Below, piece by piece: positions 43,704 to 51,615 of a DNA stretch of 64,000 bases. Made by a program: the position numbers and the translations under genes. The stretch is from positions 62,001 to 126,000 of the forward strand of contig JACKBL010000007.1 in NCBI GenBank assembly GCA_020634515.1, written 5' to 3'. Origin of the DNA: Ardenticatenales bacterium (GTDB lineage Bacteria > Chloroflexota > Anaerolineae > Promineifilales > Promineifilaceae). The notes under the pieces were generated by a model, which made no database searches, had not been told where the DNA came from, and saw only the letters and a list, made by a program, of their open reading frames with translations. Position 1 is the first letter of the stretch, and the number at the start of each line of letters is the position of its first letter.

Positions 43704-44417
43704 ATGGCACAGTTAACCGGTCAGGAACGGGCGAAATATGTGCAGCGGATGTTTGCCGGCATTGCCACCCGCTACGACCTCATGAATCGACTGATGACGG
43801 CCGGGCAAGACGTGCGCTGGCGGCGCTACGTCATCCGCCAGGCACGCCTGCCCGCCGGCGGCAGCCTGCTGGACATCGCCACCGGCACCGGCGAAATCGC
43901 CCTCGAAGGATTGCGCCAGGTCCCCGATTTGCGCGCCGTCGGTGGCGACTTCACTCTGGAGATGATGCAGGCCGGCCGGCAGCGCCCGGAACGCCGCCGC
44001 ATTCGCTGGGTGGGCGCGGACACCCTGGCCCTCCCCTTTGCCGACAACACCTTCGACGCCGTCACCTCCGGCTTCCTCATGCGCAACGTGATTGATGTGC
44101 CCGGCGCGTTTCGGGAGCAGATGCGCGTCACCCGCCCCGGCGGATGGGTGGTGGTGCTGGAATCCAGCCCGCCCAAGAAAAATGCCATGGAGCCGTTTAT
44201 CCGCTTTCATCTGAACACCATCATCCCCACCCTGGGGCGGTTGATCGCCGGGCACGCCGACGCCTACCGTTACCTGCCGGAATCGACGCAAATGTTTCAA
44301 GACCCCGACTCGCTGGCGGACATCATGCGCCGTGTCGGCTTCACGGACGTCAGCTATCGTCTGTTCATGTTCGGTACGATTGCCGTGCATGTGGGGAGGG
44401 TGGCGAGGGGCGAGTAG
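43704..44417 (+). CDS. ubiE: Demethylmenaquinone methyltransferase
   Basis: A 237-residue SAM-dependent methyltransferase of the UbiE/MenG type. It shows MFAGIATRYDLMNRLMTAGQDVRWRR, the SAM loop LLDIATGTGEIAL, DTLALPFADNTFDAVTSGFLMRNV and the C-terminal YRLFMFGTIAVHVG. It makes menaquinone from demethylmenaquinone. GGGGAGAGAGAG precedes the ATG. The last codons (GRVARGE and stop) are made of the GCGAGGGGCGAGTA minisatellite that starts here, so the native C-terminus has been replaced or extended by repeat DNA. Confidence 0.93.
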   Translation: MAQLTGQERAKYVQRMFAGIATRYDLMNRLMTAGQDVRWRRYVIRQARLPAGGSLLDIATGTGEIALEGLRQVPDLRAVGGDFTLEMMQAGRQRPERRRIRWVGADTLALPFADNTFDAVTSGFLMRNVIDVPGAFREQMRVTRPGGWVVVLESSPPKKNAMEPFIRFHLNTIIPTLGRLIAGHADAYRYLPESTQMFQDPDSLADIMRRVGFTDVSYRLFMFGTIAVHVGRVARGE

Positions 44418-44690
44418 CGAGGGGCGAGGGGCGAGTAGCGAGGGGCGAGGGGCGAGGGGCGAGTAGCGAGGGGCGAGTAGCGAGGGGCGAGTAGCGAGGG
44501 GCAAGTGGCGAGGGGCAAGTGGCGAGGGGCGAGTAGCGAGGGGCGAGGGGCGCGAGCGAGCAAACCCGCAAACTCGCATACTCCTCGCGAAGCAAACTCG
44601 AGGGCAAACTCGCAAAGTCGCAAACTCAGAAACCGCAAACTCGCAAACTCGCGAGGGGCGAGTAGCGAGTAGCGAGGGGCAAGTGGCAAG
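44398..44690 (+). repeat. GCGAGGGGCGAGTA minisatellite
   Basis: About 145 bases of irregular alternation of GCGAGGGGC and GCGAGTA, with GCAAGTGGC variants, followed by a mixed zone with CTCGCAAAGTCGCAAACTC. The 5' end overlaps the ubiE stop codon. A shorter run of CTCGCCCCTCGCCACTTGCC type (the reverse complement) lies at 42600-42640 and a decayed copy at 8980-9050. Confidence 0.92.
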
Positions 44691-44699
44691 TTGACCCGC

Positions 44700-44870
44700 C
44701 GACTCGCCGACTCGCAAACTCGCAAACTCGCAAACTCGCAAACTCGCAAACTCGCAAACTCGCAAACTCGCAAACTCGCAAACTCGCATACCCGCATAAC
44801 CGCAAACTCGCAAACTCGCAAACTCGCAAACTCGCAAACTCGCAAACTCGCAAACTCGCAAACTCGCAAA
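44700..44870 (+). repeat. AAACTCGCA 9-base minisatellite
   Basis: About 18 tandem copies of AAACTCGCA with a few variants (GACTCGCC, ATACCCGCA, TAACCGCA) fill the gap before the aldo/keto reductase. Being a multiple of three, the array is open in several frames and gives the false frames rich in SLRVCEFA and NSQTRKLA. It ends immediately before the AAAGGAG ribosome-binding site at 44870. Confidence 0.95.
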
Positions 44871-44880
44871 GGAGAATGAC

Positions 44881-45873
44881 ATGGAATATCGTTTTTTAGG
44901 ACGCACGGGGGTGAAGGTTTCCAACCTTTGTTTTGGCACGATGTCGTTTGGTGGGGATGCGGATGAGGCGGTGTCGGGGGAGATGTATGCGCGGTGTCGA
45001 GATGCCGGCATTAACTTCTTCGACTGCGCCAACGTGTATCAGCGTGGCCGTTCCGAGGAAATCCTGGGCCGCCTCATCGCCGGCTCCCGCGACGAAATCT
45101 TCATCACCAGCAAAGTCTACTTCGCCATGGGGCCAGACATGAACGCCATGGGCGCATCCCGCCGTCACATTCACCAGGCCGTGACCGCCAGCCTGCGCCG
45201 CCTGCAAACAGACTACATCGACCTCTACTTCATCCACCGCTTCGACGAGCGCACCCCCCTCGACGAAACCCTGCGCGCCCTGGACGACCTGGTGCGGCAG
45301 GGCAAAGTCCTCTACCTGGGCGCCAGCAACTTCGCCGCCTGGCAGATCGCCAAAGCGCTGGGCATTTCCGCCAAAGAAGGCTGGGCGCGTTTCGAGTGCA
45401 TTCAACCGATGTATAACCTGGTGAAGCGGCAGGCGGAAGTGGAACTCCTGCCCCTGGCCGCCTCCGAACAGTTGGGCGTCATTCCCTACAGCCCGCTGGG
45501 CGGCGGCCTGCTCACCGGCAAATACGGGCGCGACCGGCAGCCGCAGAGTGGGCGACTGGTGGAGAACACCATGTACCAGACCCGCTATGGCGATGAGTGG
45601 GTCATGGACGTGGCGGATGATTTCGCCGCCCTGGCGCGGGCGCGCGGCTACGATCCCGTCGCGCTGGCCGTGGCCTGGGTAGGCAGCCACCCCGCCGTTA
45701 CCGCGCCCATCATTGGCGCGCGCAGCGTGGCGCAGCTAGAAGGGTCGCTGCGCAGCGTGGACATCCCCATGACGCCGGAACTGCGCGCCGAAATCGCCGC
45801 CCTGTCTCCCGAACCGCCCCCGGCCACCGACCGCAACGAAGAGCGCACGCCGCACAACTATGGACTTCGCTAG
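44881..45873 (+). CDS. Aldo/keto reductase
   Basis: A 330-residue NADPH-dependent aldo/keto reductase of the Kv-beta/YajO group. It begins MEYRFLGRTGVKVSNLCFGT. The catalytic tetrad is Asp in FFDCANVY, the Tyr of that motif, Lys in ITSKVYF and His in YFIHRFD; the cofactor end has APIIGARSVAQLE. It reduces carbonyl compounds in the cytosol; the substrate is unknown. AAAGGAG at 44870-44876 sits between the minisatellite and the ATG. Confidence 0.93.
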   Translation: MEYRFLGRTGVKVSNLCFGTMSFGGDADEAVSGEMYARCRDAGINFFDCANVYQRGRSEEILGRLIAGSRDEIFITSKVYFAMGPDMNAMGASRRHIHQAVTASLRRLQTDYIDLYFIHRFDERTPLDETLRALDDLVRQGKVLYLGASNFAAWQIAKALGISAKEGWARFECIQPMYNLVKRQAEVELLPLAASEQLGVIPYSPLGGGLLTGKYGRDRQPQSGRLVENTMYQTRYGDEWVMDVADDFAALARARGYDPVALAVAWVGSHPAVTAPIIGARSVAQLEGSLRSVDIPMTPELRAEIAALSPEPPPATDRNEERTPHNYGLR

Positions 45874-46013
45874 ACGGCTGGCGAGGGGAAAATGTGGAAG
45901 GGTCTTTCGAATTTCATGGGGGAATGGAGGCTCTAGCCGAAACATGGGGGGAGTGGAGGCTTTAGCCGGAACGTTCCAGGCGGCGTGCTGCATCACTAAA
46001 AAGGAAAATCCTG

Positions 46014-46823
46014 ATGAAACAAACCCTGATTTTGTTACTGCTCCTGTGCCTGCTGGCTGCCTGCGGGCAGTCGCAGGTTGCCCTGGAGCCAACGGCAGCC
46101 ATGCCCACGGAAGCGCCCACTGCCGTGGCCCAAGCCACCATAACGACGGCTCCCACGACAGCCGCGCCTGCGCCCACGGATACGGCAGTGGCCGCCGTTT
46201 CCACCACCGCGCCGACGGAAGCGCCCGTTGCGGCGGAACCAACAGAACCCACGGCTGCCCCGCCTACGGCGACGACCTCACCAGAATCTAGCGCGGGACG
46301 GGATGATGCCGGCATTTTCTACCTCGGCCAACCAGACGCCCCCGTCACCGTGCGCGACTACTCCGACTTCCTCTGAAGCACCTGCCGCGCCTACGTGCTA
46401 GGCGCAGAGCAGCAAATCGTGGACACATTTGTGCCCACGGGCCAGGTAAAAGTCGAGTTCTCCCCTATTCTGGACTTAGGAACCAACAGCCTCAACGCCG
46501 CCGCCGCCGCCTACTGCGCCGGCTTCCAGGACCCGCTGGCCTTTTGGGCGCTGCATGATGCCTTTTTTGCCGACCAGGGCAGCGTTTATCGTGCGGACCG
46601 CGATTACTTCGTCAACGCCGCCGCCAGCGTGGGCGTGGACCAGGCCGCCTTTGCCAGCTGCTACGACAGCGGCGAGGCGCACGACCTGGTGACGCAGCAC
46701 GATGACGCCCGCCGCCGGCAAAACATCGCCATTCGCCCCACCATTGACATCAACGGCCAGCTTCTCTTTGGCGCGCAGCCGTTCGAGGCGTTCGAACAAG
46801 TCATCCGCGCCGCCCTGCCGTAA
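46014..46823 (+). CDS. DsbA-like thioredoxin-fold lipoprotein, candidate selenoprotein (in-frame TGA)
   Basis: Reading through the TGA at 46374-46376 gives one frame of about 269 residues. The N-terminus MKQTLILLLLLCLLAACG has lipobox LLAAC. A Thr/Pro/Ala-rich linker follows, then a DsbA/thioredoxin-like domain from DDAGIFYLGQPDAPVTVRDY. The TGA falls where DsbA proteins have the first Cys of CxxC: DYSDFL-TGA-STCRAY, that is UxxC. The rest of the fold (AYCAGFQDPLAFWALHDAFF, IRPTIDINGQLLFGAQPFEAFEQVI) is intact and in frame. The downstream half could start at GTG 46395 only by losing the redox motif. It is either a selenoprotein or a pseudogene or sequencing error with TGC changed to TGA. Cellular place: outer face of the membrane. 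Confidence 0.7.
46377..46411 (+). promoter_or_regulatory. SECIS-like hairpin after in-frame TGA
   Basis: A perfect 7-base stem GCGCCTA (46387-46393) and TAGGCGC (46399-46405) encloses the loop CGTGC. TGC/GCA can add three pairs outside. The loop begins 17 bases after the TGA and has a G at its second position; both fit the published layout of bacterial SECIS elements. The hairpin lies inside the coding sequence, as expected in bacteria. Confidence 0.6.
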
Positions 46824-46828
46824 CGATG

Positions 46829-46861
46829 AAGTGCGACGCGCTTTTGCAGGGCGTCGCACTT
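46829..46861 (+). terminator. Hairpin after the DsbA-like gene
   Basis: AAGTGCGACGC and GCGTCGCACTT form an 11-base perfect stem with an 11-base loop. It follows the TAA stop by 6 bases. No T-run follows. Confidence 0.65.
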
Positions 46862-46871
46862 GGATTATACT
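46844..46871 (+). promoter_or_regulatory. Promoter of the ATPase cluster
   Basis: TTGCAG (46844-46849), a 16-base spacer and TATACT (46866-46871). It overlaps the terminator stem. GGAGGGAAGG then precedes the ATG of the first ATPase gene at 46914. Confidence 0.45.
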
Positions 46872-46913
46872 CTGCCCATCGCGCCTGATATGTTTGTGGA
46901 GGGAAGGTAAACG

Positions 46914-48023
46914 ATGGACGGAGCGCCAGAAGATGGGTTGTCGCCAGCTTTGTATCAAGAAATGCCCGCCGCCTTGAAAGAATGCGGCGGGTTTACCACG
47001 TATGCACAGTTGTGGGCTATTTTTGCCCACCCGTGGCTGCAACCATGGCAGAGTCAGTTGCAGAAAGGTCATTCGTTGGGGGAGTTGATTGACTATTTGC
47101 TGAACGATTTCTGGCAGAAGCAGGCCGTGGAACAGCAGGTCTCGGTGCTGACGCTGCTGCTGCTGGTGTTGGGGATGCGGCAGCCGGCTGAAGATGCCTG
47201 CCGCGAGCGATTGCTGCACCTGGCGCGCCAGCTTGCCGATCCCACACGGGTGGCGGGGTTGCTAAACCAGCATGCATCGCCATCCACGCTGCAATCCGCG
47301 CCGCCGGCCGCGCCCGCGCCGCCGCCGTTGAATCCGTTTGGCGTACTGGGCAAGATCATGGCGGCGGAGCAGTACCTGGCGCGGGAGCCATTCACGCGGC
47401 AGTTGCTGCATGAATTGCGCAAGGGCAACAACGTTTCCCTGGTAGGGGCGTCGCAAACGGGGAAGTCGTCGCTCTTGTGGCAGGTAGTCCAGCAGGGACC
47501 CGCCTGGTTGGAGCGGGCGGCGGCGGATTTCATTTACCTGGATTTGCAGTTGGTGCAGGGGGAGACGGACTTCTTTGACCTGCTCTGCGAGGAACTGGAA
47601 CTGCCGACCCTGCCGCCCGCTCGCCTGGCGCGGCGGCTGCGCGGGCGGCAAATCGTCCTCTGCCTGGATGAGGCGGAGCGGATGAACCAGGCCAGCTTCA
47701 GCCGCGCCCTGCGGGAACAACTGCGCGGCCTGGCGGATGGTCCGGGGCAGCCATTTGTGCTGCTCATTGCCAGCCGCACGCCGTTGTCTCGCCTGTTCCC
47801 AGACAGCCAGGATTTATCTTCGCCCTTGTTCAATATTTGCCAGCAAATGGACATGCCCCTGTTCCGCGTGGAGGAGGCGCTGGCGCTGGCGCGGCAGTAT
47901 TTGCGCAGCACGGGCTGCGCGCTGCCGGAAGCAGACGTACGGCAGGCGTGGCAGGTGAGCGGCGGACGCCCCGCCCGCCTACAGCAGGCGCTGAAAGCGG
48001 CCTTTGCCGCCCGCTATGGCTGA
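46914..48023 (+). CDS. AAA-type ATPase with N-terminal effector-associated-like domain
   Basis: A 369-residue protein with two parts. Residues about 10-110 form a helical domain (ECGGFTTYAQLWAIF, HPWLQPWQ, VLTLLLLVLGMR, EDACRERLLHLARQL) that lines up by eye with the C-terminus of the protein at 51616-53100. Residues about 135-369 are a P-loop ATPase with Walker A LVGASQTGKSSLL (about 178), Walker B IVLCLDEAE (about 246) and a sensor-like IASRTPLSRLF. It resembles the ORC/STAND-like ATPases of bacterial signalling and conflict systems. The next ATPase gene begins 18 bases later, so the two are co-transcribed. No effector domain is fused. Confidence 0.8.
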   Translation: MDGAPEDGLSPALYQEMPAALKECGGFTTYAQLWAIFAHPWLQPWQSQLQKGHSLGELIDYLLNDFWQKQAVEQQVSVLTLLLLVLGMRQPAEDACRERLLHLARQLADPTRVAGLLNQHASPSTLQSAPPAAPAPPPLNPFGVLGKIMAAEQYLAREPFTRQLLHELRKGNNVSLVGASQTGKSSLLWQVVQQGPAWLERAAADFIYLDLQLVQGETDFFDLLCEELELPTLPPARLARRLRGRQIVLCLDEAERMNQASFSRALREQLRGLADGPGQPFVLLIASRTPLSRLFPDSQDLSSPLFNICQQMDMPLFRVEEALALARQYLRSTGCALPEADVRQAWQVSGGRPARLQQALKAAFAARYG

Positions 48024-48041
48024 CGGCGACGGAAGGACGAT

Positions 48042-50657
48042 ATGAAAAAACGGCGCAAACCGGAACCCGGCCAGGGGAGCGTGCCCAAACTGGACCTGGC
48101 CCCCAAACTGAACCGCCCATTATCGTTGCGGAATCCGCTGGATTATGCGCGGCTGCTGTACTGGGTGTTCTTTTTCCCGCAGGCGTTGCGCTGGTACGAG
48201 GAACAACTGCCGCCGCTGCCGGAAAGATTATTGGAACGAGGGAACTGGCGCAGTTGGCTGGCCTTCTTCACCACGCCCACGCCACAGCGCCGCCTGTTGC
48301 TGCACGGGCAGTTGCTGACGCTATTTACCCTGCTGCTGTGGTGGCTCGCGGCGGTCGGACTGTCCCGGTTGGGCGTCCCGTTGGATATGCGTTACATAGC
48401 AGTCGGCGTGGCGGGTAGCGTGGCGGTTGGCGTGGCGGGTAGCGTGGCGTTTGGCGTGGCGTTTGGCGTGGTGTTTGGCGTGGCGGGTAGCGTGGCGGTT
48501 GGCGTGGCGGTTGGCGTGGCGTTTGGCGTGGCGTTTGGCGTGGCGGGTGGCGTGGCGGGTGGCGTGGCGTTTGGCGTGGCGTTTGGCGTGGCGTTTGGCA
48601 GGTTGCCAGGGTTTATTATTCGTCGCGTTGCGGATGCCCTCAATCCACGACGCCTCCTGCCTGTGCCTACGGGCAATCGCCTGATCTGGCTGCCACTGCC
48701 TCGATTGGAAGACACCCTCTGGCAGTGGTTACAGCAAGACGCGGCGGTGGGCGTCCAAAACCTCAACCAGCTTCTGGCGTATACCTTGCAATTTATTCCC
48801 GTCGTGCGCGCCTCGCGCCGCTGGCTGGCGGCGCAGCCCGCCGCCGCCCTGCTCCCCAGCGTCAACCTCCTGGCAACAGACCCGTTCGATTGGAAGTTGC
48901 TGCGTTTCAATGCCGCTTCCTTGAATGACCATTTACGCAACAGGTTTTTGGATGGGTTATTTATCTTGCCTGGTCGCAAGATATTACAGCGGCAACTCAA
49001 TCTGGAGCCAGACCTGACTATGCCCGCGGCGGCTGCCTGCGCGGGCTTCTGGCAGTTGTCTCGCCGGCAATTGCCAGAAGCGGTAGCCGCCTTTGCGTGC
49101 GTGCGCGGGCTGCCATTTGGGGAGTGCCTGTATCAAAGCGTCCTGGCGCTGCAAGCGGGGCAGGCTATCACGGAATGGACAGCGATCAGCCCATGGGCGG
49201 CAAGCACGGCCTGGCTGGAAATGCCCGGCGCGGAACTGCTGCGCCCGCAGGTGGTGGACGCGCTGCGACAACTGCGGCAGGCGGCGCTGGAGGCGGAAGT
49301 GGCCGCCGCCAGCCTCTCTCGCCTCAACCGCAGCGCGGCGCTGAACCGGGCCACGGCTGGCCTGACGCAGCTTCTGGACGACCTGGCGGAGACGTGCCCG
49401 CAGCCAGAATGCCCCCTCGTGCAGCAAATCGCGCACCAGTGGCGCGAACTACTGCTGGGCGCGGCGGGCGAAATCGGCCAGATCGTGATCACGCAGCCCG
49501 TGGAGAACCCGTTCATCGCCGGTAATCCGGTTACAGGTTCCCTGTTTGTGGGGCGGGAGGAAACGCTGCGCCGCCTGGAGGAGCTATGGGGCAATGCTGA
49601 CCGCGCGGGCGTGCCGTCAATCGTCCTCTACGGCCACCGCCGCATGGGCAAAACCTCCATTCTGCGAAATTTAGGTCCCCGCTTTGGCTGGAAAACAGTA
49701 GTGGCGGTGTGGAATATGCAAATGTTGGGGCGGGCGACGCACACGGGCGCGCTGCTGTACGAACTGGCCCTCACCCTGTACGACGCCCTGCACCCCACGC
49801 TGGCTGCCAACCTGGCGGAGCCGACGGAAGCGGATTTCGCGGCACAGTGGTATGTGGCCTTCAACCAGTTCTTGCGCCGCCTGAAAAGCGTCCTCACCGG
49901 GCAGCGGGTGATCCTGGCCATTGACGAATTTGAGCTGATCGAACAGGAGATCGCCGCCGGGCGGGTAGAAGCGGAACTACTGGCGTATCTGCGCGGCGTC
50001 ATTCACAGTGAGTCGTGGTTTGTGCTGGCGCTGGCGGGGCTGCACACGCTGCCAGAGATGGCGGCGGACTACTGGAACCCCCTGTTCGCCAGCGTCACTC
50101 CCATACACGTCAGCTTTCTCTCGCTGGCGGCAACAGGGCAACTGCTGGCGAACCCCAGCGACGATTTTCCCCTGAACTTTGACCGCGACACGGTGCAGCG
50201 AGTGTATGATTGGGTGCGCGGGCAGCCGTACCTGACGCAGTTGGTGGGGCACACGCTGGTGCGCCGCTACAACGAGCAGGTGTTTGAAGCGCAACAGCCG
50301 CGCGAACCCCGCTTCACGGCGGCGGAAGTGGACGCCATCGTCATGGACCCCGCTTTTTACGAGCAGGGGAGTTACTATTTCCAGGGTGTATGGCAGCAGG
50401 CGGAAGCGCCGCCCACGGGACAGACGGCCATTCTGCGCGCCCTGGCGGCGCAAGACGCCCCTTGCCCCGCCGGCGTGTTGTGGCAAGAGGCGGGCCTGGA
50501 TGCGGCAGCGGGCCAGGCGTGCCTGGACACGTTGAAGCAACATGACGTGTTGGCATCCTCCGCCACGACGGATGGTGCGCCACTCCCAGATATTGCCTAC
50601 GATTTTGCCGTGCCCCTGATGCGACATTGGGTGCGTCGCTTCGGCGCGCCGCATTAA
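48042..50657 (+). CDS. Membrane-anchored STAND/ORC-like ATPase with glycine-zipper repeat
   Basis: An 871-residue protein. A basic N-terminus is followed by a membrane helix (about 90-107) and a run of 16-17 VAxG tetrapeptides (residues 121-187), which should form long packed membrane helices. A helical middle part (about 210-480) leads to an ATPase domain (about 500-780) beginning NPFIAGNPVTGSLFVGRE, with Walker A GHRRMGKTSIL (about 530) and Walker B VILAIDEFE (about 624). The C-terminus (780-871) looks like a winged helix. GGAAGG precedes the ATG, which lies 18 bases after the previous gene. It may sense a signal at the membrane and act with the upstream ATPase; this is inference. Confidence 0.8.
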   Translation: MKKRRKPEPGQGSVPKLDLAPKLNRPLSLRNPLDYARLLYWVFFFPQALRWYEEQLPPLPERLLERGNWRSWLAFFTTPTPQRRLLLHGQLLTLFTLLLWWLAAVGLSRLGVPLDMRYIAVGVAGSVAVGVAGSVAFGVAFGVVFGVAGSVAVGVAVGVAFGVAFGVAGGVAGGVAFGVAFGVAFGRLPGFIIRRVADALNPRRLLPVPTGNRLIWLPLPRLEDTLWQWLQQDAAVGVQNLNQLLAYTLQFIPVVRASRRWLAAQPAAALLPSVNLLATDPFDWKLLRFNAASLNDHLRNRFLDGLFILPGRKILQRQLNLEPDLTMPAAAACAGFWQLSRRQLPEAVAAFACVRGLPFGECLYQSVLALQAGQAITEWTAISPWAASTAWLEMPGAELLRPQVVDALRQLRQAALEAEVAAASLSRLNRSAALNRATAGLTQLLDDLAETCPQPECPLVQQIAHQWRELLLGAAGEIGQIVITQPVENPFIAGNPVTGSLFVGREETLRRLEELWGNADRAGVPSIVLYGHRRMGKTSILRNLGPRFGWKTVVAVWNMQMLGRATHTGALLYELALTLYDALHPTLAANLAEPTEADFAAQWYVAFNQFLRRLKSVLTGQRVILAIDEFELIEQEIAAGRVEAELLAYLRGVIHSESWFVLALAGLHTLPEMAADYWNPLFASVTPIHVSFLSLAATGQLLANPSDDFPLNFDRDTVQRVYDWVRGQPYLTQLVGHTLVRRYNEQVFEAQQPREPRFTAAEVDAIVMDPAFYEQGSYYFQGVWQQAEAPPTGQTAILRALAAQDAPCPAGVLWQEAGLDAAAGQACLDTLKQHDVLASSATTDGAPLPDIAYDFAVPLMRHWVRRFGAPH
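48402..48599 (+). repeat. In-frame 12-base repeat coding VAxG tetrapeptides
   Basis: The unit GTGGCGTTTGGC and variants (GCGGTTGGC, GCGGGTAGC, GCGGGTGGC) repeat about 16 times in frame within the ATPase gene. Each unit puts a small residue at every fourth position. The variants are shuffled rather than diverged in order, which suggests slippage or unequal exchange. Confidence 0.93.
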
Positions 50658-50681
50658 CTTCAAGTAGGACTGGACTCTGGC

Positions 50682-50765
50682 GTTTTTGGAGTGGAGGCTT
50701 CAGCCGGTCCACATATGGGGTGATCCGGCTAAAGCCTCGACTCCGATCGCCATATGTGGATTTCG
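50682..50765. repeat. GGAGTGGAGGCTTCAGCCGG inverted repeat
   Basis: GGAGTGGAGGCTTCAGCCGG pairs with CCGGCTAAAGCCTCGACTCC, and TCCACATATGG recurs as CCATATGTGGA, giving an interleaved pair of inverted repeats. A direct-repeat relative (GGAGGCTCTAGCCG, GGAGGCTTTAGCCG) lies at 45926-45970. Confidence 0.8.
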
Positions 50766-50788
50766 CCAGACTCGAGTAAGGATGCACG

Positions 50789-51556
50789 ATGGAGATTTCA
50801 CTGCAAGATAAGGTAGCGATTGTGACGGGGGCGGGCCAGGGGTTGGGGGAGGCGATTGCGCACGCGCTGGCGGGGGCGGGGGCGAAGGTGGCGGTGAATG
50901 ATTTGAACCCGGACCGGGCGGAGCGGGTGGCGGCGGCGATTCGGGCGGCGGGTGGAGAGGCGATAGGGGTGGTGGCGGATGTGAGCAATAAGTTTCAGTG
51001 TGTGTCGCTGGTGGAGGCGACGCGGGAGGCGTGGGGACGGCTGGATGTGTTGGTGAATAATGCCGGCATTGAACCCGTCTCCCCTATCCTCACCATGGAC
51101 GAATGGGACTGGACCCGCTGCATCGATGTCAACCTCAAAGGCGTCTTCTTCATGAGCCAGCTTGTCGGGCGCGTCATGGCGGAGGAGAACCTGGGGCGCG
51201 GCGGGGCCATCGTGAACATCAGCTCCATCGCCGGCGTGGAAATCCCCCTCATGCACCGCGCCGCCTACTGCGCCAGCAAAGCCGGCATGGTTGGCTTCGC
51301 CCGCGAGTGCGCCCGTGAATTCGCCGCCTACGGCATCCGCGTGAACACCATCGTTGCCGGCGTCTTTATCACGCCTATGACGGAAAAAGCACGTCAGAAT
51401 CCGGCCATGATGGAAAAGTGGATGGGCGAAATCCCCCTGCGGCGGTTGGGCGACGCCGACGAGATCGCCCGCGTCGCGCTCTTCCTCTGCTCCGACGCCG
51501 CCAGCTACATGACGGGCAGCACCATCACCGTAGACGGCGGCAAGGTGATGCGCTAA
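50789..51556 (+). CDS. Short-chain dehydrogenase/reductase
   Basis: A 255-residue SDR with the NAD(P) motif VTGAGQGLGEA, NNAGIEP, the catalytic Ser in ISSIAGV and YCASK. It resembles FabG-type or glucose-dehydrogenase-type oxidoreductases; the substrate is unknown. AAGGATG precedes the ATG. The codon pattern changes abruptly at TGCCGGCA (51061): codons before it mostly end in G, codons after it mostly end in C. It lies between the ATPase genes and the opposite-strand adaptor-domain gene, with no sign of a functional link. Confidence 0.9.
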   Translation: MEISLQDKVAIVTGAGQGLGEAIAHALAGAGAKVAVNDLNPDRAERVAAAIRAAGGEAIGVVADVSNKFQCVSLVEATREAWGRLDVLVNNAGIEPVSPILTMDEWDWTRCIDVNLKGVFFMSQLVGRVMAEENLGRGGAIVNISSIAGVEIPLMHRAAYCASKAGMVGFARECAREFAAYGIRVNTIVAGVFITPMTEKARQNPAMMEKWMGEIPLRRLGDADEIARVALFLCSDAASYMTGSTITVDGGKVMR

Positions 51557-51615
51557 CGCGGGGCATGAACCTGTCCGACACCCCTATGATGTCCGCTTGT
51601 GGGCGGGGAGCCTCG

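Noticed and set aside
44700..44870. CRISPR or crRNA-like short repeat array
   Set aside because: The repeat unit is 9 bases, tandem and without spacers; it is a minisatellite.
43713..45032. 439-codon minus-strand frame rich in SLRVCEFA repeats
   Set aside because: Produced by a 9-base minisatellite that is open in several frames, fused to antisense ubiE. No start signal and no conserved part.
46014..46823. Two separate small genes (120 and 142 codons) split at the TGA
   Set aside because: The halves are in the same frame, the second has no start signal of its own and would lack the redox motif, and the TGA sits in the motif itself. One readthrough gene is more likely, though a pseudogene remains possible.
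48427..48684. 85-codon frame of AWRLAWRL repeats
   Set aside because: A frame-shifted reading of the VAxG repeat inside the ATPase gene.
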